Under the pieces are notes generated by a model. That model was not told the DNA's origin and searched no databases. It was given only the letters and a program-made list of their open reading frames with translations. Of a stretch of DNA of 64,000 nt, positions 1 through 9,076 are shown in pieces. Both the position numbers and the translations under genes were made by a program. The stretch lies in the NCBI RefSeq assembly GCF_947179515.1, contig NC_067481.1:85491845-85555844 (forward strand), read 5' to 3'. The stretch is from Apodemus sylvaticus (lineage: Eukaryota > Chordata > Mammalia > Rodentia > Muridae). Each line of letters begins with the position of its first letter. Position 1 is the stretch's first letter.

Positions 1-190
1 GGCTGGCCTGATCTTGTGTGGGTCTTTGATAGATCACAAGTGTTGTATGTTCATGAGTGCAATAGTCCTGTTATGTTGAGAAATAATGTTTCATTCTTGT
101 CCTCGCAATCTTCCTGGGTTTTACCCTCTTTCATATACTCTTTCTTCATAATCCTTGAGGTGTCAGAATCATGTGGACATATATATATGA

Positions 191-262
<72 letters not shown>

Positions 263-960
263 CCTTCTTATTTGGGACTGACACTCCACAGTCACTGATT
301 CTCTGGATTTTAACCAGTTTTGAATTTCTACATTGGCAACTTTCTACTGCAAAAAAAAAAAACTTTACAGGTTAGGTCTCATAGCTGAAATAATCTACTT
401 GTAGAGATACTCTTTCCACTCAGCAAAATAAAAATAATAGAATCATTCCTAAGCAACAATGGATGCTTAGATATTATAAAACACGTGCTTCTTAATCTAA
501 AGTAGATCAATCAAATTTATTAAATCAAGCAGAAACCTGTTAGTAAACCACATAACATAAGACACCAACTGTTGAGTCTCCTTGCAAATATCTTGCTACA
601 GTTGTCATTATTATAGCTAACTGTTGATGACATTTTCCTCCCAAAGCCTGCATACACCTATAAGTACTAAGAGAGTTAACAAGCTGAGAGGAAGCTTTCT
701 GGTTGGTACTATCATGATTTCTCCAGGTCTCATAATTAAAGGGTGTGGTGTCTTCAAAAATGACCTTGCCATACAATTCTCATGAGCAACCACGGAGAAT
801 GGCTATAGCCTGTATAGATTTGGAAGTCTCCAGGACAGTCTTGATAAACAACTCAAATGGAGCCATGTATATCTGGTCATTTTTTATTTGGCAACCTGTG
901 GCTTCTGTGAACTCTCAAGTCATCATTAACAAAGATCTGTAAAATTTTCTATTCTCTTTG
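1..960. other. Possible diverged murid interspersed repeat, unclassified
   Basis: No gene is visible. The text on both sides of the AT/GT microsatellite (opening with ggctggcctgatcttgtgtg, and again about 540-940) has the feel of one long murid repeat that I have met elsewhere, but I cannot name it and the match is from memory. The short open frames at 540-776 (minus) and 745-942 (plus) overlap on opposite strands and have no recognisable domain, so I treat them as chance. Confidence 0.3.
178..258. repeat. (AT)n-(GT)n compound microsatellite
   Basis: An alternating AT run to about 211 passes directly into an uninterrupted GT run to 258. Open frames across it on both strands encode only Tyr-Ile or Cys-Val / Thr-His runs and are artefacts. 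The tract is purine-pyrimidine alternating throughout. Confidence 0.97.
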
Positions 961-965
961 GAAGG

Positions 966-1136
966 AAATATTAATTTTTTAAATTTTCTATATTCTTTGT
1001 TTACATTCCAAGTGCTTTCCCCTTTCCTGGTTCCCCCGTCCCCATATGTCCCATAAGCCCTCTTCCCTCCGCCCATTCCCTTCTCACCCCTTTCCCATTT
1101 CTCTGTCCTAGTACTCCCCTATGATGCTGGATCAAT
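966..1136 (-). mobile_element. L1 3' terminal fragment (antisense)
   Basis: Read on the minus strand this is the G-rich murine L1 3' UTR terminus: a purine-rich block, then gcacttggaatgtaaacaaa, then an A/T-rich tail. The same terminus recurs at 6333-6595, 48345-48587 and 55568-55800. The copy is truncated at about 1136, with a second antisense L1 3' end starting immediately after it. Confidence 0.85.
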
Positions 1137-1139
1137 TGA

Positions 1140-1740
1140 AAGATTTGTTTGTTTGTTTTTTGCTTATTCATTTACATCCCACTCCCTATCCTCCTCCGAG
1201 TCATCACAATCCTTCCTCTCCACTTTCTCCCCTTCTCCTCTGAAGTGAGTAGCACCCCCACCCCCATTTACCCTGACCCTGGTATATTAAGTTTCTATGA
1301 GGCTAGCCATACCCTCTTCCACTGAAGCCAGACAAGGTAGCCCAGCTAGAAGAACATAGCCCACATACAGTCAATGACTTTTGGGATAGCACCCACTCCA
1401 GTTGTTTGGGACCCACATAAAAACCAAGGTGCTCATCTGCTCTATATTTAGGGGGTGGTCTAGGTCCAGCCCGTGTATTCTCTTTCATTGGTGGTTCAGT
1501 CTCTGAGAACCAAGGGTCCAGGTTAGTTGACTCTGTTGGTCTTCCTGTTTGTGGAATTCCTATCCCCTTTCAGGGTCTAAAATCCTGTTCTTCCATTAGA
1601 ATCCACAAGCTCTGTCCACTATTTGTCTGTGGGTATCTGCATTTGTCTGGGTCAGATGTTCTCAGAGGTGAACCCTCTCAGAAGACATCCTTGCTAGACT
1701 CCTGTCTGCAAGCAGAACAGAGTATCATTATTAGTGTCAG
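1140..1740 (-). mobile_element. L1 3' UTR (older Lx-like), interrupted; left half
   Basis: A T-rich start (gtttgtttgttttttgctta) is followed by C-rich text that, on the minus strand, reads as the long 3' UTR of an older murid L1. It is cut at 1740 inside atcattattagtgtcag by a later L1 insertion and resumes at 3004 with the next part of the same UTR. The small minus-strand frame at 1303-1488 lies within it and is not a gene. Confidence 0.8.
1730..1740. repeat. TSD of nested L1 (left copy)
   Basis: attagtgtcag here matches attagtgccag at 2993-3003 with one mismatch. The pair brackets the L1 insertion exactly at the points where the host L1 3' UTR is interrupted and resumes. Confidence 0.75.
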
Positions 1741-2992
1741 GGGTTGAATATATTGGATATCAGCCCTCTATAAAATGTAGAATTGGTAAAGATCTTTTCC
1801 AAATCTGTTGGTTGCTGTTTTTTCCTATTGACAGTGTCCTTTGCCTTACAGAAGCTTTGCAATTTTATGAGATCTCATTTCTTAGACTCCAGAGAACCAA
1901 ATAACCCGAATAAAATGCAGAACAGAGCTAAACAGAGAATTCCCAACTGAAGAATACCAAATGGCTGAGAAGCACCTAAAGAAATATGCAACATCTTTAG
2001 TCATCAGGGTAATGCAAATAAAAACGACCTTAAGATTCCATCTCACCCCAGTCAGAATGGCTAAGATCAAAAACTCAGGGGGACAGCAGATGCTGGCAAG
2101 GATGTGGAGAAAGAGGAACACTCTTCCACTGCTGGTTTGATTGTAAGCTGGAACAACCACTCTGGAAAATAGTAATGTGGTTTCTCAGAAAATTGGAGGA
2201 GGTAATATTACCTGAGGACCCAGCTATACCATTCCTGAGCATATACCCAGATGATGCTCCAACATAAGATAAGGACACATGCTCCACTATGTTCACAGCA
2301 GTCGTACCTATAATAGCCAGAATCTGGAAACAACCCAGATGTCCCTCAACAGAAGAATGGATACAGAAAATGTGGTACATTTACACAATGGAATACTACT
2401 CTGCTATTAAAATTCACAGGCAAATAGGTGGAACTTGAAAATAACCATGCTGAGTGAGGTAACCCAGTCACGAACATACAATGTATGTACTCACTGATAA
2501 GTGGATATTAGCCCAAAAGTTCAGAATACCTATAATACAATTCACAGATCATATGAAGCCGAAGAAGAAGGAAGACCAAACTGTGGATTCTTTAGTGTCT
2601 CTTAGAAGGAAGAACAAAATACTCACAGGAGGAAATAAGGAGACAAAATGTGGAGCAGAGAGAAAGACCCATGGCTTTGGCCGCATATGTGGTATATGAT
2701 GGCCTTCTTGGACATCAGTGGGAGAAGTGGCCCTTGGGCCTGAGGGTGTTCAATGCCCCAGAGTAGGGGAGTGCCAGGGCAGGAAGGCAGAGGTGGTTTG
2801 GTGGGTGGGACAACGCTTATAGAGGCAGGGTGAGGAGGGATGGATAGGGTGTTTCCAGAGGGGAGACCTGAAAAGGATATAACATTTGAAATGTTAATAA
2901 AGACAATACCAAAATAAAAATAAATAAATAAATAAATTTATTTTTATAATTGAAAAATAAATGAATAAAAAAATAAATAAGGTAAATAAAAA
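1741..2992 (+). mobile_element. 5'-inverted L1 (ORF2 C-terminus + 3' UTR) nested in older L1
   Basis: Two parts. 1744-1882 is antisense L1 ORF2. From 1883 (gactccagagaaccaaataa) the sequence is sense ORF2, running through the C-terminal coding region (MAEKHLKK-type start near 1970) and the 3' UTR to an A/T-rich tail near 2945-2992. In L1 order the inverted segment lies directly upstream of the sense segment, with only about 15 nt missing, which is the signature of twin-primed 5' inversion. The coding part is dead: an extra G near 2080 (ctcagggggacagcag) and other indels break the frame. Confidence 0.88.
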
Positions 2993-3326
2993 ATTAGTGC
3001 CAGTGATTAGTGTTTACCCATGGGATGGACCTCAAGTTTGACCAGTAATTGGTTTTCTCTATTCCATGCCCCATCATTGCATTTCTTCTAGACAGGATAA
3101 ATTTGAATTTGAAAGTTTTGTGGATGGGTTGGTGTCCCTATTACTCCACTGAGGTTCCTGCCTGACTCCAGGAGGTGGCCTCTTCAGGATCAATATCCAC
3201 AGTACTGTGAGTCACAGCGAAAGTCATCCCCATTGATCCTCAGGTACCTCCCATATCCCAGGTCTTTGTATCATATAAATGAACCCCCCCCACACACACA
3301 TACTTCCTGAACACAGTCAGTTAAAG
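2993..3326 (-). mobile_element. L1 3' UTR (older Lx-like), right half, with TSD copy
   Basis: After the 2993-3003 target-site copy the antisense L1 3' UTR resumes: cccatgggatggacctcaag, then gtgggttggtgtccctatta-like text, ending around a short (CA)n at 3285-3301. It completes the element broken at 1740. Its 5' truncation point near 3300-3326 is not sharp. Confidence 0.72.
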
Positions 3327-3347
3327 TTTTAAGTGTAATTATGTGGG

Positions 3348-3642
3348 GTGGCCTATGTCCAGCCTGTGCATGTTCTTTCATTGTTGGTTCAGTCCAAGGA
3401 TGCAAGTTATCTGACTCTGTTTTCCTGAGGAGTTTCTATCCATTTCGGGGCCTGAAATCCTCCTATCCTTCCATAAGAAACTCCAAGATTCATCTACTGC
3501 TTGCCTGTCGATATCTGAATCTGCCCCAAAGAGCACAACAGGGTGACCTAGGATACTTCCATTATTTTTGGGTACCTCTCTCATGCAAGGTCTCTGTCTC
3601 ATCCTGCAGATGCTCCCACCTCCCCATCCCAGTCATTGGAAT
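3348..3642 (-). mobile_element. Poly(A)-less L1 3' UTR fragment flanked by 21-bp perfect TSD
   Basis: Antisense L1 3' UTR text, paralogous to 1451-1660, with an internal jump near 3530. It lies between two identical 21-bp copies (3327-3347 and 3643-3663, starting ttttaagtgtaa). An antisense L1 should start with a poly-T at its left edge; none is present. The minus frame 3378-3602 is a shadow of repeat sequence. Confidence 0.75.
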
Positions 3643-3663
3643 TTTTAAGTGTAATTATGTGGG

Positions 3664-4554
3664 TATCTGAGTCTCCCATAGTTGAATTTTCAGTGTAGTA
3701 GTAAGAAAGGAGATGTGACTTAGAGTAGTCAAATATTCTTCAAGTGGCCAAGGAGCGCCATCATTGTGGAGATATGGAATGAATCATTAGTCACAGCAGT
3801 AGTCTGCACATCAGGGGATGGAACCAATGCTGGAGACAGGTTGGTGGTTCCTGACAGTTTAGAATACAGTGAGTGAAATTTACAAAGTTTTCTGTAGTAG
3901 AGTAGACTCCTAGATTATGCTGAAAACCATATTTTATCCCTTGAGATGTTTTGGAAATAATGTAAAACACCAGTTAACACAAGTTAGTATAGCTCCTTTC
4001 CAAGTAGATAATATGAGTATCAGAGAATATTGACATTACTCCATTTTGTTCAAAGGACTGACATTTTAAATATATCAACCTGAGCATCTCTTTGAAGGAA
4101 CACTCTGTAGACATTCAATGAAGTTGTTTGTTACTGTTAGAGATGAAAAAAAAAACACATCTCCTTATTAAAATATTTGTTCCTGTTTTATAAAGAGGTT
4201 AATATCGTCCCTGTAGAGCATAATATATAGACTGAATTCTTTCAGTTTCTAATTGGATGTTTTTTTAAAATAAAATTAAATATAATCCATACTATATTGT
4301 ATGTAAAATTTTATGAGAATTTAAAGTGTGGTAATTGTTTCATTATTATAAGTCACATATGAAGCTTTGATATATCAGAAAATGTTTTATTTAGTATTAG
4401 TATTATATATGCTCAGTATTAAAGCAACTTTTTTTTTCTGGGACCAAATACTTATAAAGTAAGTTGGAGCTGAAGAATATTATTTGTAAAAATGAAAACT
4501 TAGACGTGGTGAAGAGGAATATTGCTGCCTGGATGTCTCCCCATGGGTTACTCA
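3664..4554. other. No gene; AT-rich apparently unique sequence
   Basis: About 0.9 kb of AT-rich sequence without recognisable repeat ends, long open frame or RNA gene. Short homopolymers only (A10 near 4145, T9 near 4430). Confidence 0.6.
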
Positions 4555-4792
4555 GACTGATTTCTTATACCATCCAGCTCCTGAGTATAAGGGGTTGTAC
4601 TGACCCCCAGTGAACTTGGCCTTTTGTCATCAATCATTAATTAAGAAAATGTCATGCAGATTTATCTTCAGGAAATTTGGTGAAGCCATTTTATCAATTG
4701 AGCTATCTCTTTTCATTTAGCTCCAACTTGTGTCCAGTTGACAAGAACTCATCCACACTTGACATTAGTCTATATGTTGTATACCTGAAAAT
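4555..4792 (-). mobile_element. MaLR-type LTR fragment (antisense)
   Basis: On the minus strand the text reads tgtcaactggacacaagttg, a gaggaa-like block and then ttcttaattaatgattgatg. This is the same order of motifs as the plus-strand copy at 19592-19981, so the two are the same family. I believe it is an ERVL-MaLR LTR (MT/ORR1 group). Only the 5' half is present and it is well diverged. Confidence 0.7.
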
Positions 4793-5854
4793 TGCATAGA
4801 ACAGATTTTAAGCATTCTTGCTTGAAAGAAAGAAGTGAAGTAATGCACAAGTTAATTAGATACATTTTATTTTATGGAAACCTGATGGGGGAAACACTGG
4901 AAGTTTAAAGGTCTGACTGAGGATGGGGTTTGAGGTATGGAGATCAGAGGGACAAGAAAGTGATTAAGTAAAAATGTACATGTATGAAAAAGCCCAAGGG
5001 AGACTCGTTAGTGTGTAAGCTAATTACAAAATGTACTTTCTTAAAAGAAGAGTGGTAACAGTGGTCACCTGCCTAAGTAGGCAGTGTTATGCCCAGAAGA
5101 CGAAATCTCAGTGCTATACTTGCATTCCTGCTTTGGTTAGGGAGGCTCCAATGGTCACCAAAGCAGTGCTGCTTGTTGCTCTTATTGTTATTTGATCAGC
5201 ATGACTAAATGGTCTATTGATGAAGACATGACTATGTGGTCATGGGATAAAGAACAATCAATCCTGAACTGATTGAAATTTGAGACTTCCTTCTGGCTAC
5301 ATATTGCTAGAAAGTTTCTATACATTCTATGTGTAAAGGAAAGACATCCATGGTGTTGCATAGCACTTACTATGTACACTATAATAATGACTTGCTAGAT
5401 CAGATATGGCAATATGCTTCACTAGAAACCTGATTTCTGTGAGGGTAACCAACCATTTTATGATTAGATTTGAGGCCTGCACCAGATTAAAGACTTCATA
5501 TCTTGTACTGTAAACAGGGTCAAACACCCATGGTTAGGAAGGTCCTTTGTTCTGGGGGGAAATATCTTGGTATTTGGTTAGATATTTCATGTTGTGAAAC
5601 TCCTTCTAAATACTTGAGTTTATATCTATGTGTCTTTGCTCTCTCAGCATTAGTAAGTGAAGCTCCTTATTTCAACAGACAACAGTTAATGCAAAGACTC
5701 ATAACTGGCCAAATAGCAAAGAATATGTAACCATTGAGTCTTAGCCATAAGTAGAATATCTGTATGATCTTCTGCCTTACACATTTCAGGGAACATCATA
5801 GAAAAGAGACCAGAAAGTATGCTAAGAACAAAAGAACAGTGCAAAAAGGAATTC
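4793..5854. other. No gene; apparently unique sequence
   Basis: Mixed AT-rich text. The small frames at 5188-5379 and 5327-5527 (minus) and 5503-5730 (plus) overlap each other, have no domain and no recognisable signal, and are taken as chance. Confidence 0.55.
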
Positions 5855-6175
5855 TTTTTTTTTTTTTTTTTTTTGGAAATGAGATGGCTGTTATATTCAT
5901 AGACTCAGATTATGTGTCATGACTTGTACCAGATTAAGCCAATAAAAAATTCAAGAATAATCAGGGGAGTGATTCATGATGCTTTAAGTCTGAGGGTTTA
6001 TTACAAGCTGCTGGCTACTTGGGGCAGGTTACTTAGGACACTGAAGAAAAAGGAAGACGACAATCATATGAATCATTTGTTCAAAAAATCACTCCTGTTC
6101 ATTGCTAAAATAACTGGTTTTACAACCTGTATGAACACAAAACCATTCAACATTGAATGGAGATAAAGTATAATA
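5855..6175 (-). mobile_element. Candidate retro-inserted segment headed by poly-T
   Basis: A run of 20 T at 5855-5874 heads about 300 bp. The 6075-6160 part (catttgttcaaaaaatcact ... acaaaacc) resembles 8777-8877 (catttgtttaataactcact ... acaaaact), with shared blocks tggttttrcaac and gaacacaaaac. Two related copies imply an interspersed family or a local duplication; I cannot name it. Confidence 0.4.
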
Positions 6176-6320
6176 TAATATGCCAGTAGTATTTACTCTA
6201 GTTATATTGAACTTTGCTTATGGTAGTTTCACAAAATAAAATTAGTTCATTGTTATAATTAAAATCCATTGTTTTGTTCTCTGGTTAGTTCTGGGTTTGA
6301 TAACTTTTTCACCAATTATT

Positions 6321-6593
6321 GGCTAATACATTCCTTTTTATTTTATTTTTTATTTTCTATATTCTTTGTTTACATTCCAAATGCTTTCTTCTTTCCTGGT
6401 TCCTTGCTCCCCATAAGTCCCATAAGTCTTCTTCCCTCTGCCCATTCCCCAATCACCCCCTCCCATTTCTCTGTCCTGGTAATCCCCTACAATGCAGGAT
6501 CAAGCTTTTCCAGGACCAGGGACAGCTCCTTCCTTCTTCTTGAGAATCATTTGATATGTTAATTGTATCTTGAGTATTCAGAGCTTCTGGGCT

Positions 6594-6595
<2 letters not shown>
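6321..6595 (-). mobile_element. L1 3' UTR fragment (antisense), outer copy of a nest
   Basis: Antisense L1 3' terminus: T-rich start at about 6330, then tttacattccaaatgctttc and C-rich text to gagcttctgggctaa at 6595. It is followed directly by 44 T, the start of the inner insertion. ggctaatac at 6321-6329 recurs at 8691-8699, so this pair is the likely target-site duplication of this outer, severely 5'-truncated L1. The frames 6269-6562 are repeat shadow. Confidence 0.8.
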
Positions 6596-6643
<48 letters not shown>

Positions 6644-6732
6644 TTCAAATAAGTTTATTTAGTAGATTTTTGGCAAGTGTTATTAAATATGCTAACAAGA
6701 TATATCAAGCTGGGCAGTGGTGGTGCATGTCT
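6596..6732 (-). mobile_element. Poly(A) tail and AATAAA-bearing 3' transduced segment of inner L1
   Basis: 44 uninterrupted T at 6596-6639. On the minus strand the preceding text is ctactaaataaacttatttg, with AATAAA about 17 nt before the tail: a normal polyadenylation site. The next about 90 nt (to 6732) are not L1 and include the first about 23 nt of a B1 (gctgggcagtggtggtgcat) in plus orientation. Reading: an L1 transcript ran through its own weak signal, through a B1-interrupted flank, and was polyadenylated downstream. Confidence 0.6.
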
Positions 6733-7199
6733 TTTTTTAATTTTTTTTTAAATTTTATTCGATATATTTTTTATTTACATTTCAAATGATTTTCCCTTTT
6801 CTGGTTCCCCATTTCCCGAAAGTCACATAAGCCCCCTTCCCTCCCTTTGTTCTCCCACCCATCCCTTCCCACTTCCCTGTTCTGGTTTTGTCTTATACTG
6901 CTACACTGAGTCTTTCCAGAACCAGGCGCCACTCCTCCATTCTTCTTGTACTTCATTTGATGCGTGGATTATGTTTTGGGTATTCCAGTTTTCCAGGCTA
7001 ATATCCACTTATTAGTGAGTGCATACCATGATTGATCTTTTGAGACTGGGTTACCTCACTTAGTATGATGTTCTCCAGCTCCATCCATTTGCCTAAGAAT
7101 TTCATGAATTCATTGTTTCTAAGGCTGAATATACTCCATTGTGTATATATACCACATTTTTTGCATCCATTCTTCTGTTGAGGGATACCTGGGTTCTTT

Positions 7200-7562
7200 C
7201 TAGCTTCTGACTATTATAAATAGGGCTGCTATGAACATAGTGGAGCATCTGTCTTTATTGCATACTGGGGAATCCTCTGGGGGTATGCCCAGGAGTGGTA
7301 TAACAGGGTACTCTGGAAGTGTCATGTCCAGTTTTCTGAGGAACCACCAGACTGATTTCCAGAGTGGTTGTACTAATTTGAAACCCCACCAGCAGTGGAG
7401 GAGTGTTCCTCTTTCTCCACATCCTTGCCAACACCTGCTGTCTCCTGAGTTTTTAATCTTAGCCATTCTGACTGGTGTGAGGTAAAATTTCAGGGTTGTT
7501 TTGATTTGCATTTCCCTAATGATTAATGATGTTGAATATTTTTTAAGGTGCTTCTCAGCCAT
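7200..7562 (-). pseudogene. L1 ORF2p C-terminal remnant
   Basis: An uninterrupted 120-codon stretch of the region after the reverse transcriptase, including the typical MAEKHLKKYSTSL start text and the cysteine-containing C-terminal part (CWQGCGERGTLLHCWW). This is a small piece of the roughly 1,280-residue endonuclease/reverse-transcriptase protein. Upstream and downstream frames are broken. Confidence 0.85.
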
Positions 7563-8222
7563 TCGAAATTCTTCAGATGAAACTTCTTTGTTTAGCTCTG
7601 TACCCCATTTTTAATAGGGTTATTTGGCTCTCTGGAGTCTACCTTTTTGAGTTTTTGTATATATTGGATATTAGCCCTCTGTTGGATATAGGGTTGGTGA
7701 AGACCTTTTCCCAATTCATTGGTTGCCATTTTGTCCTTTTGACAGTGTCCTTTGCCTTAAAGAAACTTTGTAATTTTATGAGCTTCCATTTGTGAATTTT
7801 TCATCTTAGCGCATAAGCTATTGGTGTTCTGTTCAGGAACTTTCCCCAGTGACCACGTGCTCAAGGCTCTTCCCCAGTTTCTTTTCTATTAGTTTCAGTG
7901 TGTCTGGTTTTAGGTGGAGTCCCTTGATCCACTTGGATTTGAGCTTAGTACAAGGAGATAAAAATGGATCAATTTGCATTCTTCTGCATGCTGACCTCCA
8001 GTTGAACCAGCACCATTTGTTTAAAAGGCTATCTTTTTTCCAATGGATGGTTTTAGCTCCTTTGTTGAAGATCAAGTGACTGTAGGTGTATGGGTTCATT
8101 TTTGGGTCTTCAATTCTATTCCATTGATCTACCTGCCTGTCACTATACCAATACCATGCAGATTTTAACACTATTGTTCTATAGTACTGTTTGAGGTCCG
8201 GGATACCGATTACCCCAGAAGT

Positions 8223-8690
8223 ACTTTACTTAAGTGACCCAAATCTCCACCAAAGAACTCCTACAGTTGATAAACAACTTCAGCAAAGTGGCTGGTTATA
8301 AAATCAACTCAAGCAAATCAGTAGCCTTCCTATACTCAAAGGAGAAGCAGGCTGAGAATGAAATTAGAGAAGTGACACCGTTCACAATAGCCACAAACAA
8401 TATATCTTGTGTGTGACTCTAACCAAACAAGTGAAAAATCTGCATGACAAGAACTTCAGGTCTCTGAAGAAGGAAATTGAAGAAGACCTCAGAAAATGGA
8501 AAAAATCTTCCATGCTCATGGATTGGCAGGATTAATATAATAAAAATGGCCATCTTGCCAAAAGCAATCTACAGATTCAATCCAATCCCCATCAAAATCC
8601 CAACTCAATTCTTTATAGAGCAAGAAAGAGAAATTCTCAAATTCATCTGGAATAACAAAAACATCCAGGATAGCTAAAACTATTCTCAAA
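8223..8690 (+). pseudogene. Inverted L1 ORF2p segment
   Basis: Two open blocks (8234-8416 and 8477-8677) carry ORF2p text such as LPCSWIGRINIIKMAILPKA and KIPTQFFIEQE. They derive from the part of ORF2 just before that found antisense at 8222. A stop (gtgtga at about 8410) and frame change lie between them. Confidence 0.85.
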
Positions 8691-8984
8691 GGCTAATACC
8701 TTTATTTAGTAGATGTTTGTGTACTTACAGTTTAAGATTTAAATCTGGTTCTTCTGGTCTTAAAGGAGTTCCCAAGTCATTTGTTTAATAACTCACTCTT
8801 GCTATCAGTTTGTTAATTGCTAAGATAAATGGTTTTGCAACAGGTGTGAAGTGTGAACACAAAACTATTTGGCATGTTTATGAAGTTTTTTTTTTTAAAG
8901 AGAGATTTTCATGAAGATAGAAAATTTACCCAAAATGTGGGTGGCCCTATCTCATTGCTGAAGTCTGGTTTGACTGAAAATAAG
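8691..8984. other. Flank of L1 nest; segment related to 6075-6160
   Basis: Starts with ggctaatac (matching 6321-6329) and then tttatttagtagatgtttg (8701-8719), which equals 6654-6672 except for one base. 8777-8877 is related to 6075-6160. No gene. Confidence 0.5.
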
Positions 8985-9076
8985 AAAGCAAGCTGGGGAA
9001 ACATGGAAGGGGGATAACATTTGAAAAGTAAATAAGTAAAATAACCAATTAAAAGAAAGAATAAAAGCAGGCTGGG
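8985..9076 (+). mobile_element. Very short L1 3' tail insertion with TSD
   Basis: Between aaagcaagctggg (8985-8997) and aaagcaggctggg (9064-9076) lie 66 bp that read as the extreme L1 3' end: gaagggggataacatttgaa followed by an A-rich tail. The 13-bp flanking repeat has one mismatch. This is an L1 insertion truncated almost to the tail. Confidence 0.65.

Larger units (their letters stand above)
6733..8690 (-). mobile_element. 5'-inverted L1 (ORF2 + short 3' UTR), inner copy
   Basis: Antisense L1 from its A-rich end (6733) through a short 3' UTR and ORF2 to 8222 (acttctggggtaatcg on minus). Then 8223-8690 is sense ORF2 whose last bases (actattctca) lie only a few nt upstream of the 8222 start in L1 order: a twin-primed 5' inversion. 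Coding remnants with recognisable ORF2p text are at 7200-7562 and 7833-8171 (minus) and 8234-8416 and 8477-8677 (plus). Stops and indels separate them, so the copy is inactive. Confidence 0.88.
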
